Assembly (NCBI RefSeq): GCF_028737315.1
Contig: NZ_JAQZAO010000003.1
Span: 310,001 to 374,000, forward strand
Origin: Actinomycetospora lemnae
GTDB taxonomy: Bacteria; Actinomycetota; Actinomycetes; Mycobacteriales; Pseudonocardiaceae
DNA length: 64,000 nucleotides
Reading direction: 5' to 3'
Part shown: positions 15,674 through 24,262 of the stretch, piece after piece
Layout: every line of letters begins with the position of its first letter
Position numbering within the stretch: the stretch's first letter is position 1
Translations under genes and position numbers: made by a program
The notes under the pieces: generated by a model
Database searches by the model: none
Seen by the model: the letters and a program-made list of their open reading frames with translations, nothing else
Told to the model about the DNA's origin: nothing

Positions 15674-18085
15674 GTGATCGACGAGGTCGACCTCGACCTG
15701 CCGGTGCGCGCGGCGCTGCCGGAGCTCGGGGCGGCGCTGGGGGAGCGCGGGGCGGCCGTCCTCGTCGCCCCGCCCGGCACGGGCAAGACGACGCTGGTGC
15801 CGCTCGCGCTCGCCGGGTCGGTCGGCGGCCGGGTCCTCGTCGCCGAGCCGCGCCGTGTCGCCGTGCGCGCCGCGGCGCAACGGATGGCGTGGCTGCTCGG
15901 CGAGTCGGTGGGCGGGCGGGTCGGCTACGCGATCCGCGGCGAGCGGCGCTCCGGCCCGCGGACGCGAGTGGAGGTCGTCACGACCGGCCTGCTCGTCGCC
16001 CGCCTGCAGCGCGACCCGGAGCTCGCGGGCGTCGACGCCGTCGTCCTCGACGAGTGCCACGAGCGCCACCTCGACACCGACCTCGCGCTGGCCTTCACCG
16101 CCGACGCGCGCGCCGCCCTGCGTCCGGACCTGCGCCTGCTCGCCACGTCCGCCACGGCCGCCGCCGACGACCTGTCCGTCGCCCTCGACGGCCCCGTCGT
16201 CACCGCGCCCGACCCGCTGCACCCCGTCGACGTCGTCTGGAGCCCGCCGCCGCGTCCCGTGCCGCCGCCGCGCGGGATGCGGGTGGAGCCGGCGCTGCTC
16301 GACCACGTCGCGACGGTCGTCCGACGCGCCCTCGCCGACGCCGACGGCGACGTCCTCGTCTTCCTGCCCGGACGCCGGGAGATCGACGAGGTCGCCCGGC
16401 GCCTCGGCGGTGTCGGGGCCGAGGTGCTCACCCTGCACGGCGGGCAGGACGCGGCGCACCAGGACGCGGTCCTCGCCGGCTCCTCGACGGGGCGTCGCGT
16501 CGTCCTGGCCACGTCGATCGCCGAGACGAGCCTGACGGTGCCGGGGGTGCGGGTCGTCGTCGACGCGGGGCTCTCCCGCCGACCGTGGACCGACCACGCC
16601 CGCGGCCTCGACGCCCTGGTCACGGTGCTCGCGTCGCAGGCCTCGGCGACCCAGCGCGCCGGGCGCGCGGGCCGGGAGGCGCCCGGCAGGGTGTACCGCT
16701 GCTGGTCGGAGGCCGAGCACGCGCACCGCGACCGCGACGACGCCCCCGAGGTGGCGCACGCGGACCTGGCCGGGTTCGCGCTGCAGCTGGCGCGGTGGGG
16801 CACGCCCGACGGCGCGGGGCTGGCCCTGCTCGACCCGCCGCCGAGCGCCGCGTTCGACGCCGCGCGCGAGGTGCTCCGCGGGCTCGGCCTCGTCGACGGC
16901 GACGGACGGATCACCGAGCGGGGGCGGTCGGTGGCCACGGCCGGCGTCCACCCCCGGCTCGGGCGCGCGCTGCTCGACGGCGCCGAGATCGTCGGGCGGG
17001 ACACCGCCACCGAGGTCGTGGCGCTGCTCGCCGCCGACGTCACGGGCGACGCCGACGACCTCGAGGAGCGCCTGCGCCGGGCCAGGGGCGACCCGCGGTG
17101 GCGGGCCGAGGTCCGCCGGCTCCGGCAGGTGGACGGCCTCCCGCCTCGGGGCGGTCGTTCCGACGGCCCGGCGACCGTCGTCGCCCTCGCCTACCCCGAC
17201 CGCCTCGCCCGGGCCCGCGCCGCCGACGCGCGCGAGTACCTGACGACCGGTGGCACCGGGGTCGAGCTCGCGGCGGAGTCGCGACTGCGGGGCAGCCCGT
17301 GGATCGCCGTCGCCGACGCCGTGCGCGGTCCGGGCGACCGGGTCGCGCGGGTGCGGCTCGCCGCGCCGATCGACGAGGACCTCGCCCGCGAGGCCGCCGC
17401 CGGCTGGTGGCGCGACGACGCGGTGGTGGCCTGGGAGGACGGCGACGTCGTCGCGGAGCGCCGCGAGCGCCTCGGCGCGATCGTGCTGGCCCGCCGGCCC
17501 CTGACCGACCCCGACCGGGCGGCGGTCGCGGCCGCGGTGCGCGACGGCCTGGCCGCCGAGGGCCTCGGACTGCTGCGCTGGGACGACGCGGCGACGGCGC
17601 TACGTGCCCGGCTGGCGTTCCTGCACGCGGCGCGCGGCGACCCGTGGCCGGCCGTCGACGACGCGTCCCTGCTGGCCCGGCTCGACGAGTGGCTCGACCT
17701 CACGCGGGTGCGCCGGCGGGCGGACCTCGCGCGGGTGGAGGTCGCCTCGGCGCTGCGGCACCTCGTGCCGTGGTCGGAGGCCGGCCGGCTCGACGAGCTC
17801 GCCCCGACCGCCGTCACGACCCCCTCCGGACGCACCGTCCGCGTGGACTACACCGACCCCACGGCGCCGGTCGTGGCGCTGACGGTCCAGCAGGCGTTCG
17901 GGTGGGAGCGCGCGCCGGTGCTGGCCGGGGTGCCGGTCGTCGTCCACCTGCTCTCACCGGCCCGACGCCCGGCGGCCGTGACCGCCGACCTCGCGTCGTT
18001 CTGGGACACCGGCTACGCGCAGGTGCGCGCGGAGCTGCGGGGGCGCTACCCGAAGCACGCCTGGCCGGAGGACCCGCGGCGCTGA
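15674..18085 (+). CDS. hrpB: ATP-dependent helicase HrpB
   Basis: 803 aa, near full length for HrpB. Walker A is APPGTGKTT (residues 32-40), the DEAH box appears as DECHERH, followed by ATSAT (motif III), TSIAETSLTVPGV (motif V) and QRAGRAGRE (motif VI), then the HrpB-specific C-terminal domain (FGWERAPVLAGVPVV). It is an RNA helicase-like enzyme of unclear cellular role in bacteria. GTG start with no strong RBS. It stands alone, unrelated to the catabolic neighbours. Confidence 0.95.
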   Translation: MIDEVDLDLPVRAALPELGAALGERGAAVLVAPPGTGKTTLVPLALAGSVGGRVLVAEPRRVAVRAAAQRMAWLLGESVGGRVGYAIRGERRSGPRTRVEVVTTGLLVARLQRDPELAGVDAVVLDECHERHLDTDLALAFTADARAALRPDLRLLATSATAAADDLSVALDGPVVTAPDPLHPVDVVWSPPPRPVPPPRGMRVEPALLDHVATVVRRALADADGDVLVFLPGRREIDEVARRLGGVGAEVLTLHGGQDAAHQDAVLAGSSTGRRVVLATSIAETSLTVPGVRVVVDAGLSRRPWTDHARGLDALVTVLASQASATQRAGRAGREAPGRVYRCWSEAEHAHRDRDDAPEVAHADLAGFALQLARWGTPDGAGLALLDPPPSAAFDAAREVLRGLGLVDGDGRITERGRSVATAGVHPRLGRALLDGAEIVGRDTATEVVALLAADVTGDADDLEERLRRARGDPRWRAEVRRLRQVDGLPPRGGRSDGPATVVALAYPDRLARARAADAREYLTTGGTGVELAAESRLRGSPWIAVADAVRGPGDRVARVRLAAPIDEDLAREAAAGWWRDDAVVAWEDGDVVAERRERLGAIVLARRPLTDPDRAAVAAAVRDGLAAEGLGLLRWDDAATALRARLAFLHAARGDPWPAVDDASLLARLDEWLDLTRVRRRADLARVEVASALRHLVPWSEAGRLDELAPTAVTTPSGRTVRVDYTDPTAPVVALTVQQAFGWERAPVLAGVPVVVHLLSPARRPAAVTADLASFWDTGYAQVRAELRGRYPKHAWPEDPRR

Positions 18086-18100
18086 CGCCCCGGATGCACC

Positions 18101-18156
18101 CCGGATGCGGTTGTGCACTACCCCTCGTCCACGCGTGGGGATCCCGCGAACGGGAT
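18101..18156 (+). promoter_or_regulatory. Upstream elements of desaturase 1
   Basis: CCGGATGCGGTTGTGCACTA at 18101-18120 recurs with 17/20 identity at 22508-22527. A short inverted repeat follows: ATCCCG (18141-18146), CGAA, CGGGAT (18151-18156). Both lie 140-195 bases before the TTG start at 18296. They may be an operator or part of a stress promoter; no clear -10/-35 can be named. Confidence 0.35.
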
Positions 18157-18295
18157 ATCCTCCGGACGAACGTGCTGCGGCCGGGACACCCGACCGCTCG
18201 GCGAGCTGGTGCCCAGACCCCGTGCTCCTCGCCTCTCGACCCCCGGCCCACTCGGGGCCGGTCGGACGCGACGACCACGAGGCCACGGAGGCCAC

Positions 18296-19444
18296 TTGAG
18301 CTCGACCACCCTGGCACGGACGACCCCGACGACCGCCACGACCCCGACGACCGCCACGACCCCGACGACCGCCACGACCCCGACGACCGCTCACCTCTCG
18401 GCCGCCGACGTCGAGGCCCTCGGCGCCGAGCTCGACGGGATCCGCCGCGGCGTGATGGACGACCTCGGCGACGACGACGCCCGCTACATCCGGCGCGTCA
18501 TCGCCGTGCAGCGCGGCCTCGAGACCGGAGGGCGCGCCCTGCTGCTCGTCTCGGTCCTGCCGCCCGCGTGGATCGGCGGGACGGCCGCGCTCTCGGTGGC
18601 CAAGATCCTCGAGAACATGGAGATCGGCCACAACGTCCTGCACGGGCAGTGGGACTGGATGAACGACCCCGAGATCCACTCCTCGACCTGGGAGTGGGAC
18701 TCCGCGTCGTCGGCCGACGGCTGGAAGCACTCCCACAACTACGTGCACCACACGTACACGAACGTGCTCGGCAAGGACCGCGACATCGGCTACGCGACGC
18801 TGCGCGTCGACCCCGAGCAGCCCTGGAAGCCGCACCACCTCGTACAGCTGCTGATCAACGGGGGGCTCGCGCTCGGGTTCGAGTACGGCATCGCCATCTA
18901 CGACATCGAGCTCGAGGAGGTCGCGGCGGGGCGCAAGCCCTGGGCGCAGGCCCGCACCGAGCTGGGAGGCCTCTGGCGCAAGGTCCGGGGCCAGATCGCC
19001 AAGGACTACGTCCGCTGGCCGCTGCTGTCCGGGCTGTCGGCGCCGACCACGTTCGCGGCGAACCTGGCCGCGAACGTCGTGCGCAACGTCTGGACCCACG
19101 CGGTGATCTTCTGCGGTCACTTCCCGGCGGACGCGGAGACCTTCGCCGAGGAGCAGCTCGACGGCGAGACCCGCGGCCAGTGGTACCTGCGCCAGCTGCT
19201 GGGCTCGGCGAACCTCGACGGCCCGCCGCTCCTGCACCTGATGACCGGCAACCTCTCGCACCAGATCGAGCACCACCTGTTCCCGGACATGCCGTCCAAC
19301 CGCTACGCCGAGGTCGCCCCCGCGGTCCGCGCCCTCTGCGAGCGCTACGGGCTGCCGTACACGAGCGGACCGCTGCACCGGCAGTACGCCGGTGTGCTCG
19401 CCACCATCGCCCGGATGTCGCTGCCCGGCGGTGCCCGGTCCTGA
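18296..19444 (+). CDS. Fatty acid desaturase
   Basis: 382 aa from a TTG at 18296 placed 7-12 bases after ACGGAGG. Three histidine boxes for the di-iron centre: GHNVLH (His112, His116), HNYVHH (His147, His151, His152) and QIEHH (His326, His327), the last typical of front-end or acyl-lipid desaturases. Hydrophobic segments place it in the membrane. Residues 10-32 are a Thr/Pro/Ala tract (TTPTTA repeated) encoded by an 18-bp minisatellite. A longer in-frame start at 18113 lies within the putative promoter. It needs ferredoxin or a reductase from elsewhere. Confidence 0.9.
   Translation: MSSTTLARTTPTTATTPTTATTPTTATTPTTAHLSAADVEALGAELDGIRRGVMDDLGDDDARYIRRVIAVQRGLETGGRALLLVSVLPPAWIGGTAALSVAKILENMEIGHNVLHGQWDWMNDPEIHSSTWEWDSASSADGWKHSHNYVHHTYTNVLGKDRDIGYATLRVDPEQPWKPHHLVQLLINGGLALGFEYGIAIYDIELEEVAAGRKPWAQARTELGGLWRKVRGQIAKDYVRWPLLSGLSAPTTFAANLAANVVRNVWTHAVIFCGHFPADAETFAEEQLDGETRGQWYLRQLLGSANLDGPPLLHLMTGNLSHQIEHHLFPDMPSNRYAEVAPAVRALCERYGLPYTSGPLHRQYAGVLATIARMSLPGGARS
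18321..18392. repeat. Four 18-bp tandem repeats encoding TTPTTA
   Basis: CGACCCCGACGACCGCCA is repeated exactly three times (18321-18374) and a fourth unit differs in the last two bases. In frame it encodes (TTPTTA)n in the N-terminus of the desaturase. Because 18 is a multiple of three, unit gain or loss would change length without breaking the frame. Confidence 0.85.
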
Positions 19445-19512
19445 GACCGGCGCGCCCGCGCCCCTCCCTGATCGACGATCCGGAGTTCTCCGTGCCCACG
19501 CCACAGGCCCTC

Positions 19513-19941
19513 TCACCGGGTGCCGACGCCGCAGCCGCAGGCGTCGGCATCGGCCGTGGGCCGGGTCGCCACCTCCCCGAACAGCTCGGGGAAGGACGAG
19601 ACCTCGGGGGCCGTCACGAGCCGCCGTCCGAGCCCGTCGACGTGCAGGCAACCGCCCGCCCACCGCAGGCGGTGGCTCAGGGCGGCCAGCAGCTCGAGGA
19701 CCGGGACGTCGCGGCCCTGCAGCCGGGTGAGGTCGACGCTCAGGTGCCGCCCCCCGGCGCGGATCAGGTCGTCGACGGCGCGCTCGAGGGACTCCACGAG
19801 CGGTGGCCGTGCCCACCCGGTCAGCAGGACCTGGACGGCGTCACCCGTGGTCCAGACGACGAGCACCCGCGGATGGATGTGCACCGACGACCCCCGGCAC
19901 CACGTGACCGACACGGTGTCCGGGGTCCGGGGACACGCCAC
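19513..19941 (-). CDS. STAS-domain protein (anti-sigma factor antagonist-like)
   Basis: 142 aa from GTG 19941. A single STAS-like fold is suggested by LSVDLTRLQGRDVPVLELLAALSHRL followed by GGCLHVDGLGRRL. The usual phosphorylatable Ser/Thr context is not clear (DVPVLELL replaces the usual D-S-S/T-G), so it may not be regulated by a kinase. It lies divergent to desaturase 2, with its 3' end facing desaturase 1. The C-terminus CGCGVG is unusual. Confidence in the gene is good, in the mechanism low. Confidence 0.65.
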   Translation of the reverse strand: MACPRTPDTVSVTWCRGSSVHIHPRVLVVWTTGDAVQVLLTGWARPPLVESLERAVDDLIRAGGRHLSVDLTRLQGRDVPVLELLAALSHRLRWAGGCLHVDGLGRRLVTAPEVSSFPELFGEVATRPTADADACGCGVGTR

Positions 19942-20052
19942 CCGATCACCGGGCGGTCCGCTCGCGACGCTAGTCGCGCGCGCGTCCGTCCACCACTCGC
20001 AGAACCCCTCGCCGGCGTATACCGGCGGCCCGCTGCCCACGAAGGCGAGAGC

Positions 20053-21135
20053 ATGGAACCGACCCCCACGGCGGTGATCGGCGTTCCCCCGGCCGGCGCG
20101 GCCCCCGCACCGTCGACCGTTCCACCGCAGGCCCTGTTCCCGGAGCTGGTCCGGACGGTCAAGCAGGCCGGGCTCCTGCGCCGACGCCACGGCGCCTACC
20201 TCGGCCTGTTCGCCCTGAACCACGTCCTCGCGGGCCTGGGCGTCGCGGCCTTCGTCGTGCTCGGCGCGTCGTGGTGGCAGATGCTGACCGCGGTGTTCGC
20301 CGGGCTCGTCTCCACACAGCTGGCCTTCCTGGGCCACGACGCCGGCCACCGGCAGATCTTCGCCCGGAAGCGGGCGAACGACGTCGTCGGGTACCTGCAC
20401 GGCTGCCTCGTCGGGATGAGCTTCGGCGCGTGGGTGGACAAGCACAACCGCCACCACGCGCAGCCCAACCACGCCGACGAGGACCCCGACATCGACATCC
20501 CGGTGCTGGCGTTCAGCGCCGAGCAGGTCGCCGACCGTCGAGGTCCCGCGCGCTGGATCGTCGCCCACCAGGCGTTCCTGTTCTTCCCGCTGCTGCTCCT
20601 GGAGGGCTGGAGCCTGCACATGACGTCGGCGCAGGCCGCGGTGCGTGGCGAGCTGCGCCGCAGCCGCCTCGAGACGGCCCTGCTCGCCGTCCACGCGATC
20701 GGCTACCTCACGGCCCTGTTCTGGGTCCTCACGCCGCTGCAGGCGGTCGTCTTCGCGGTCGTGCACCAGGGCGTGTGGGGGGTCTACATGGGGCTCGCGT
20801 TCGCGCCCAACCACAAGGGCATGCCGATCATCGAGCCCGGGCGGCGCCTCGACCACCTGCACAAGCAGGTCCTGACCGCCCGCAACGTGCGGGGCGGGCC
20901 GGTCGTGGACTACGTCCTCGGCGGGCTCAACCACCAGGTCGAGCACCACCTCTTCCCGGGCATGCCGCGACCCAACCTGCGGCGCGCCCAGCTGCTCGTG
21001 TCCGCGTTCTGCGCCGAGCACGCGCTGCCCTACACCCGGACCGGCGCGCTCGACTCCTACGGGCAGGTCCTGCGTCACCTGCACGCCGTCGGCGCGCCGC
21101 TGCGGTCGTCCCCGGCCCCGGCGCGGCCGAGGTGA
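20053..21135 (+). CDS. Acyl-lipid fatty acid desaturase
   Basis: 360 aa from ATG 20053. Histidine boxes: GHDAGH (His95, His99), HNRHH (His131, His134, His135) and QVEHH (His298, His299). Paired hydrophobic helices lie at about 50-90 and 165-250. The very long upstream open frame (from 15889) is a shadow of hrpB and desaturase 1. This is a second desaturase type beside that at 18296, so the region can introduce two double bonds or serve two lipid classes. A TGATG junction couples it to the next small gene. Confidence 0.92.
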   Translation: MEPTPTAVIGVPPAGAAPAPSTVPPQALFPELVRTVKQAGLLRRRHGAYLGLFALNHVLAGLGVAAFVVLGASWWQMLTAVFAGLVSTQLAFLGHDAGHRQIFARKRANDVVGYLHGCLVGMSFGAWVDKHNRHHAQPNHADEDPDIDIPVLAFSAEQVADRRGPARWIVAHQAFLFFPLLLLEGWSLHMTSAQAAVRGELRRSRLETALLAVHAIGYLTALFWVLTPLQAVVFAVVHQGVWGVYMGLAFAPNHKGMPIIEPGRRLDHLHKQVLTARNVRGGPVVDYVLGGLNHQVEHHLFPGMPRPNLRRAQLLVSAFCAEHALPYTRTGALDSYGQVLRHLHAVGAPLRSSPAPARPR

Positions 21136-21497
21136 TGGCCGACGTCCCGTCGCCCGACGGCGTCGACCGAGGCGACGGGCCACTCGCCCCGGCGGGGTCC
21201 GCCAGGGCGCTGCGCGGCGCCGTCGAGTCCGCGCACGCCCGCCACGGGGACGGTCCGGCGCCGCAGTTCTCCGAGGACGGCGGCGGATCGGTCTTCGACG
21301 CGCACGGCCGCTGCGCCCGGGTCCAGCCCCTGGGGTCGCGCACCCGCATCACGCTGTCCTCCGACGGGAGCACCGTGGCCGAGGCCGAGGTCGACACCGA
21401 CCGCCTCGTCGACCGTCTCGGCCTCGTCGGGACCGCCTACGACGCGCTCGCCGCCGCCCTCGTGGAGGAGAACGGCCCGGGGACCCGCCCGGACTGA
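21135..21497 (+). CDS. Hypothetical protein coupled to desaturase 2
   Basis: 120 aa. The ATG overlaps the desaturase stop by one base (TGATG), so translation is coupled. The sequence is hydrophilic, without membrane helix or cysteines other than one; residues 45-110 (VQPLGSRTRITLSSDG, then EAEVDTDRLVDRLGLVGTAYDALAAAL) suggest a small alpha/beta domain. No family recognised. A helper or regulator of the desaturase is possible from position only. Confidence 0.6.
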   Translation: MADVPSPDGVDRGDGPLAPAGSARALRGAVESAHARHGDGPAPQFSEDGGGSVFDAHGRCARVQPLGSRTRITLSSDGSTVAEAEVDTDRLVDRLGLVGTAYDALAAALVEENGPGTRPD

Positions 21498-21582
21498 CGA
21501 CCGGGTCGTCCCGCCGCGCTCGAGCGCGTCCGGTGTCGGCGTGCCCGGCGACGACGAGCTGTACGCGGTGGCGCGGCACGCC

Positions 21583-21876
21583 TCAATCGGGGTTGCGGGG
21601 AGCGACGGCCGCGCTGCCCTGGTCCTCGGGATCGACGTCGAGCTCGAGGGCCGCTGCGGGCGGTCCGGAACCGTCCGCGGCTCCGTCGGGGTCGGCGTCG
21701 GGCACGCGGTCGTCCTGCTCGCCGGGCGCCAGGTCGTCGGGATACCCGCCGTCCAGGCGGTGCTCGGGCCCACCGAGCACCCGGTGCTCGAGCGCGTCCA
21801 CCGCGTCCTGCGGGTTGCGCCGGGCGCGGTCCGGGTCCAACGGATCCTCCTCGTGCGGGCCCGTGTCGGGGTTCAC
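21583..21876 (-). CDS. Small acidic hypothetical protein
   Basis: 97 aa from GTG 21876, overlapping the stop of the STAS gene upstream (GTGA). Rich in Asp, Glu, Pro and Gly (DDRVPDADPDGAADG), predicted disordered, with the segment LDGGYPDDLAPGEQDDR reminiscent of short DUF5709-type actinobacterial proteins, though I cannot confirm this. Its coupling to the STAS protein suggests a role in the same signalling step. Function unknown. Confidence 0.6.
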   Translation of the reverse strand: MNPDTGPHEEDPLDPDRARRNPQDAVDALEHRVLGGPEHRLDGGYPDDLAPGEQDDRVPDADPDGAADGSGPPAAALELDVDPEDQGSAAVAPRNPD

Positions 21877-22346
21877 GAGGCATCCCTCGGCGCGGGGACC
21901 TCGGGGAGCCCCGAGACGTGGGCTTGATCGAGGACGTCGGCGAGCCGGGACACGATCGGCAGCTGCCGGTCCAGACCGCACATCCGCAGGACGCGGACGA
22001 CCGGGCGGGTCGTCGCCACCAGGACCAGGCGGGCGCCGCACCGGCGGGCGGTCTCGTCGGCCTCGACGAGGGCGCCGACACCGATCGCGCCCAGGAAGGT
22101 CACCCCGCCGAGGTCGCACACCACGACGTCGGGCGCGCGTCCGCCGACGGTGTCGGACCCCACCCCGTCGGTGAGTGCCCGGCGCAGGTCGTCGACCGTG
22201 TCGAGGTCCACGTCCCCGTGGACCCGGACCAGGACGCGATCGGGCCGCGGATGGTGGACGGTGAGGGTCGGTCGCGGCGATGTCGTGCCGGGTCCGGTCC
22301 TCGGGGGGATCGGCACGGCTGGTGACGGATCGGGAGCTCGGTGCAC
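21873..22346 (-). CDS. STAS-domain anti-sigma factor antagonist
   Basis: 157 aa. The STAS fold is clear from about residue 28: VLVRVHGDVDLDTVDDLRRAL, VVVCDLGGVTFLGAIGVGAL and a C-terminal RQLPIVSRLADVL. The usual phospho-acceptor serine position holds FLGAIG, so the antagonist may be constitutive. Such proteins free stress sigma factors by binding their anti-sigma kinase; no kinase or sigma gene is nearby. It is first in a two-gene unit with the acidic protein at 21583. Confidence 0.8.
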   Translation of the reverse strand: MHRAPDPSPAVPIPPRTGPGTTSPRPTLTVHHPRPDRVLVRVHGDVDLDTVDDLRRALTDGVGSDTVGGRAPDVVVCDLGGVTFLGAIGVGALVEADETARRCGARLVLVATTRPVVRVLRMCGLDRQLPIVSRLADVLDQAHVSGLPEVPAPRDAS

Positions 22347-22768
22347 GGGCGCTCAGCCCTTCCGGTGATCGCAGAGCGGCGTCGCACGAGATCGGCGACG
22401 CGACAGCACCGGGGCCGGGGGACCGTCCGGTCGTGGCCGAGGACCACGGCGACCTCCGTCGAGGAGCCCGCGGTCCGGTCGGCGGGGACCGTACGCCCAG
22501 CATGGGACCGGATTCGGTTGTGCGCAACACCTGTCGGCGCTCCGCCGTGCTCCCGGCGTCGCCGCACACCTTCGCGCCCACCGACATCTGCGAGTTCGGG
22601 CACGAGCCCTGGGCGTACCTGACCGGCAAGGGTGCCGTCATCGACCCGATCGACCCGGGCTCCCAGGACGGCACGACACGCCGAGGGCGGCGTCCGGAGT
22701 CCGGACGCCGCCCTCGGTGTCGTGCACGGACGACGGCGAGGACCACAGGTCCCCGCCGTCGTGTGGAC
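22347..22768. other. 422-base gap between STAS and collagen-like genes
   Basis: It holds the 22508-22527 copy of the CCGGAT-CGGTTGTGC element and the very strong hairpin at 22671-22725. The plus frame from ATG 22502 translates to plausible sequence for about 55 codons (CEFGHEPWAYLTGKGAV) but has no stop before the hairpin and continues antisense to the collagen gene, so it is not called. A short plus-strand RNA ending at the hairpin is possible. Confidence 0.4.
22671..22725. terminator. Long GC-rich terminator hairpin
   Basis: A stem of about 26 bp: GCACGACAC, one bulged G, then CCGAGGGCGGCGTCCGG, loop AGT, and the full complement. It is 44 bases beyond the stop of the collagen-like gene (minus strand) and would serve transcripts from either side. 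Confidence 0.8.
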
Positions 22769-23929
22769 TCAGGAGCGGCGACCCCGGGCGACCATCGCCA
22801 CGGTGCCCGCGGCGAAGCGCGCCATCGAGCCCGCGACCTGCACCGGGAGGAACAGGGTCGCGCCGATGACCTCGGTGGCCGTGGTCGACGATCGCCCGCT
22901 CGTGCGCCGGTGGCCGTCACCGGAGTCCGCGCCGTCCGCGCCCTCCGCGCCGTCCACGCCGTCCGCGGGCGACTCGTCGGCGGCGGGACCGTGCCCGTTC
23001 GAGGAGCGCCCGGCCGGGCCCGGGGCCCAGCCCTGACGGCCCTGCGGGCCGGGAGCGCCCTGCGGTCCGGGGGCGCCCGGCGCGCCGGGGGGACCGGCCG
23101 GACCGGCCTCGCCCTGGGGACCCGCGGGACCCTGCGGTCCTGCCGGGCCGGGCTCACCCTGCACCCCGGGAGCTCCCTGCGGCCCGGGAGGACCAGCCGG
23201 CCCCGGCTCGCCCTGCCGACCCGGAGCGCCCTGCGGGCCCGTCGGTCCGGACTCGCCTTCGGGGCCCTGCTCGCCGCGCGGGCCGACGAGACCCTGGGGA
23301 CCGGGAGCACCCTGCTCGCCGGCGAGGCCCTGCTCGCCGCGCAGGCCCTGCTCGCCCTGCTCGCCCGGGGCGCCCTGCTGACCGGGGAAGCCGTGGACCC
23401 CCCGCTCGCCCTGCTCGCCGCGCAGGCCCTGCTCGCCGCGCAGGCCCTGCTCGCCCTGCTCGCCGTGCTCGCCGCGGAGGCCCTGCTCGCCCTGCTCGCC
23501 GTGCTCGCCGCGGAGGCCTTGCTCGCCGCGCAGGCCCTGCTCGCCCTGCTCGCCGTGCTCGCCGCGGAGGCCCTGCTCGCCCTGCTCGCCCTCCGACCCC
23601 TGGGGCCCGGCAGGACCGGTGGGTCCAGCAGCGCCCTTGTCGCCGGCCGGGCCCTTGTCGCCGGCCGGGCCCTTGTCGCCGGCCGGGCCCTTGTCGCCGG
23701 CCGGGCCCTGCGGACCCGGTCGCCCCTGGGGCCGCGAGTCGGCGGTGCCGCCGGTGTCGGCGGTGGCGCCCTCCGGCCGGGTACGGGCCTTCGGGCGTGA
23801 CCCGGCGGCGGTCTCCTGCGGACGCGCCTTCTCCGGCGAGCGCGGGGTGGTGCGCGCCGTCGCGTCGGCCGACTCGTCGGGGGTCGCCGAGCGGCGGGTC
23901 GCCGAGCTGGAATTGCCTGTCTGTGCCAA
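22769..23929 (-). CDS. Collagen-like Gly-X-Y repeat protein
   Basis: 386 aa from TTG 23929, five bases after AGGAG. The Ser/Thr/Arg-rich head (1-68) has no signal peptide. Residues 69 to about 300 are some 75 Gly-X-Y triplets, including four GDKGPA units and many [13 protein letters not shown] units, charged (E, K, R) like stable bacterial triple helices. A linker [10 protein letters not shown] leads to a hydrophobic segment near 354-378 ([14 protein letters not shown], then FAAGTVAMV) that could bind membrane. No sortase motif. It should trimerise; a location in the cytoplasm or on the inner face is odd for a collagen. Neighbours are STAS and GAF-ANTAR stress regulators. Confidence 0.85.
   Translation of the reverse strand: MAQTGNSSSATRRSATPDESADATARTTPRSPEKARPQETAAGSRPKARTRPEGATADTGGTADSRPQGRPGPQGPAGDKGPAGDKGPAGDKGPAGDKGAAGPTGPAGPQGSEGEQGEQGLRGEHGEQGEQGLRGEQGLRGEHGEQGEQGLRGEHGEQGEQGLRGEQGLRGEQGERGVHGFPGQQGAPGEQGEQGLRGEQGLAGEQGAPGPQGLVGPRGEQGPEGESGPTGPQGAPGRQGEPGPAGPPGPQGAPGVQGEPGPAGPQGPAGPQGEAGPAGPPGAPGAPGPQGAPGPQGRQGWAPGPAGRSSNGHGPAADESPADGVDGAEGADGADSGDGHRRTSGRSSTTATEVIGATLFLPVQVAGSMARFAAGTVAMVARGRRS
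23421..23706. repeat. Nested tandem repeats in the collagen gene
   Basis: At 23636-23706 the 18-bp unit GCCCTTGTCGCCGGCCGG is repeated four times, encoding GDKGPA. At about 23421-23598, units built from CTGCTCGCC and GTGCTCGCCGCGGAGGCC recur, encoding [12 protein letters not shown]. The near identity at DNA level points to recent expansion by slippage or recombination. Confidence 0.85.
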
Positions 23930-24262
23930 GAGGACTCCTGCGTGTGGAGAGAGGACCGCCCTCGAGCGACGACGGCCTGAGGGGCTCGTGCCCATCGGCA
24001 CCGTCGTGGTGCCCGCGCGGGGATCAGCGCCTGTCGGAGAGGCCCGCACCCTGGTGAGCGGCCTTGAGGCCAGGTCCGGGGGCGAGTCCCACGGCGTGAG
24101 GACGGAGAGTGCGCCTGCTCGTGGTGAACTCGGCGACACGGAGGATCAGCGGGCTCGTCGAGCCATTCACCGACCACTCAACGGCTGCCCGTTCCGACGA
24201 CGGGGGAACACCGTTCCGGGTCGCGGGAACCGTGACGGTCGTCGCTCACCGGTCGTCGGCGT
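23930..24262. other. 333-base gap upstream of the collagen-like gene
   Basis: Presumed promoter region of the collagen-like gene (minus strand) and 3' flank of the GAF-ANTAR gene. A weak inverted repeat GTTCCGACGACGGGGGAAC occurs near 24190-24209. No coding frame with convincing sequence and no clear -10/-35 were seen. Confidence 0.4.

Noticed and set aside
15889-21135. A 1748-codon plus-strand open frame
   Set aside because: It is the +2 shadow of hrpB and desaturase 1 and becomes real only in its last 360 codons (desaturase 2). The rest is Arg/Pro/Gly without family sequence.
22502-22675. Small plus-strand ORF starting at ATG 22502
   Set aside because: The first 55 codons look plausible, but there is no stop before the 22671-22725 hairpin and the frame runs on antisense to the collagen-like gene.
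23421-23706. Regular repeats resembling a CRISPR array
   Set aside because: The units are in frame, code for Gly-X-Y triplets and have no unique spacers of constant length; no cas gene is near.
22280-23800. Plus-strand frame antisense to the collagen-like gene, rich in LLA repeats
   Set aside because: The repeats ([13 protein letters not shown]) arise as the complement of Gly-X-Y codons; no start with RBS and no recognisable family.
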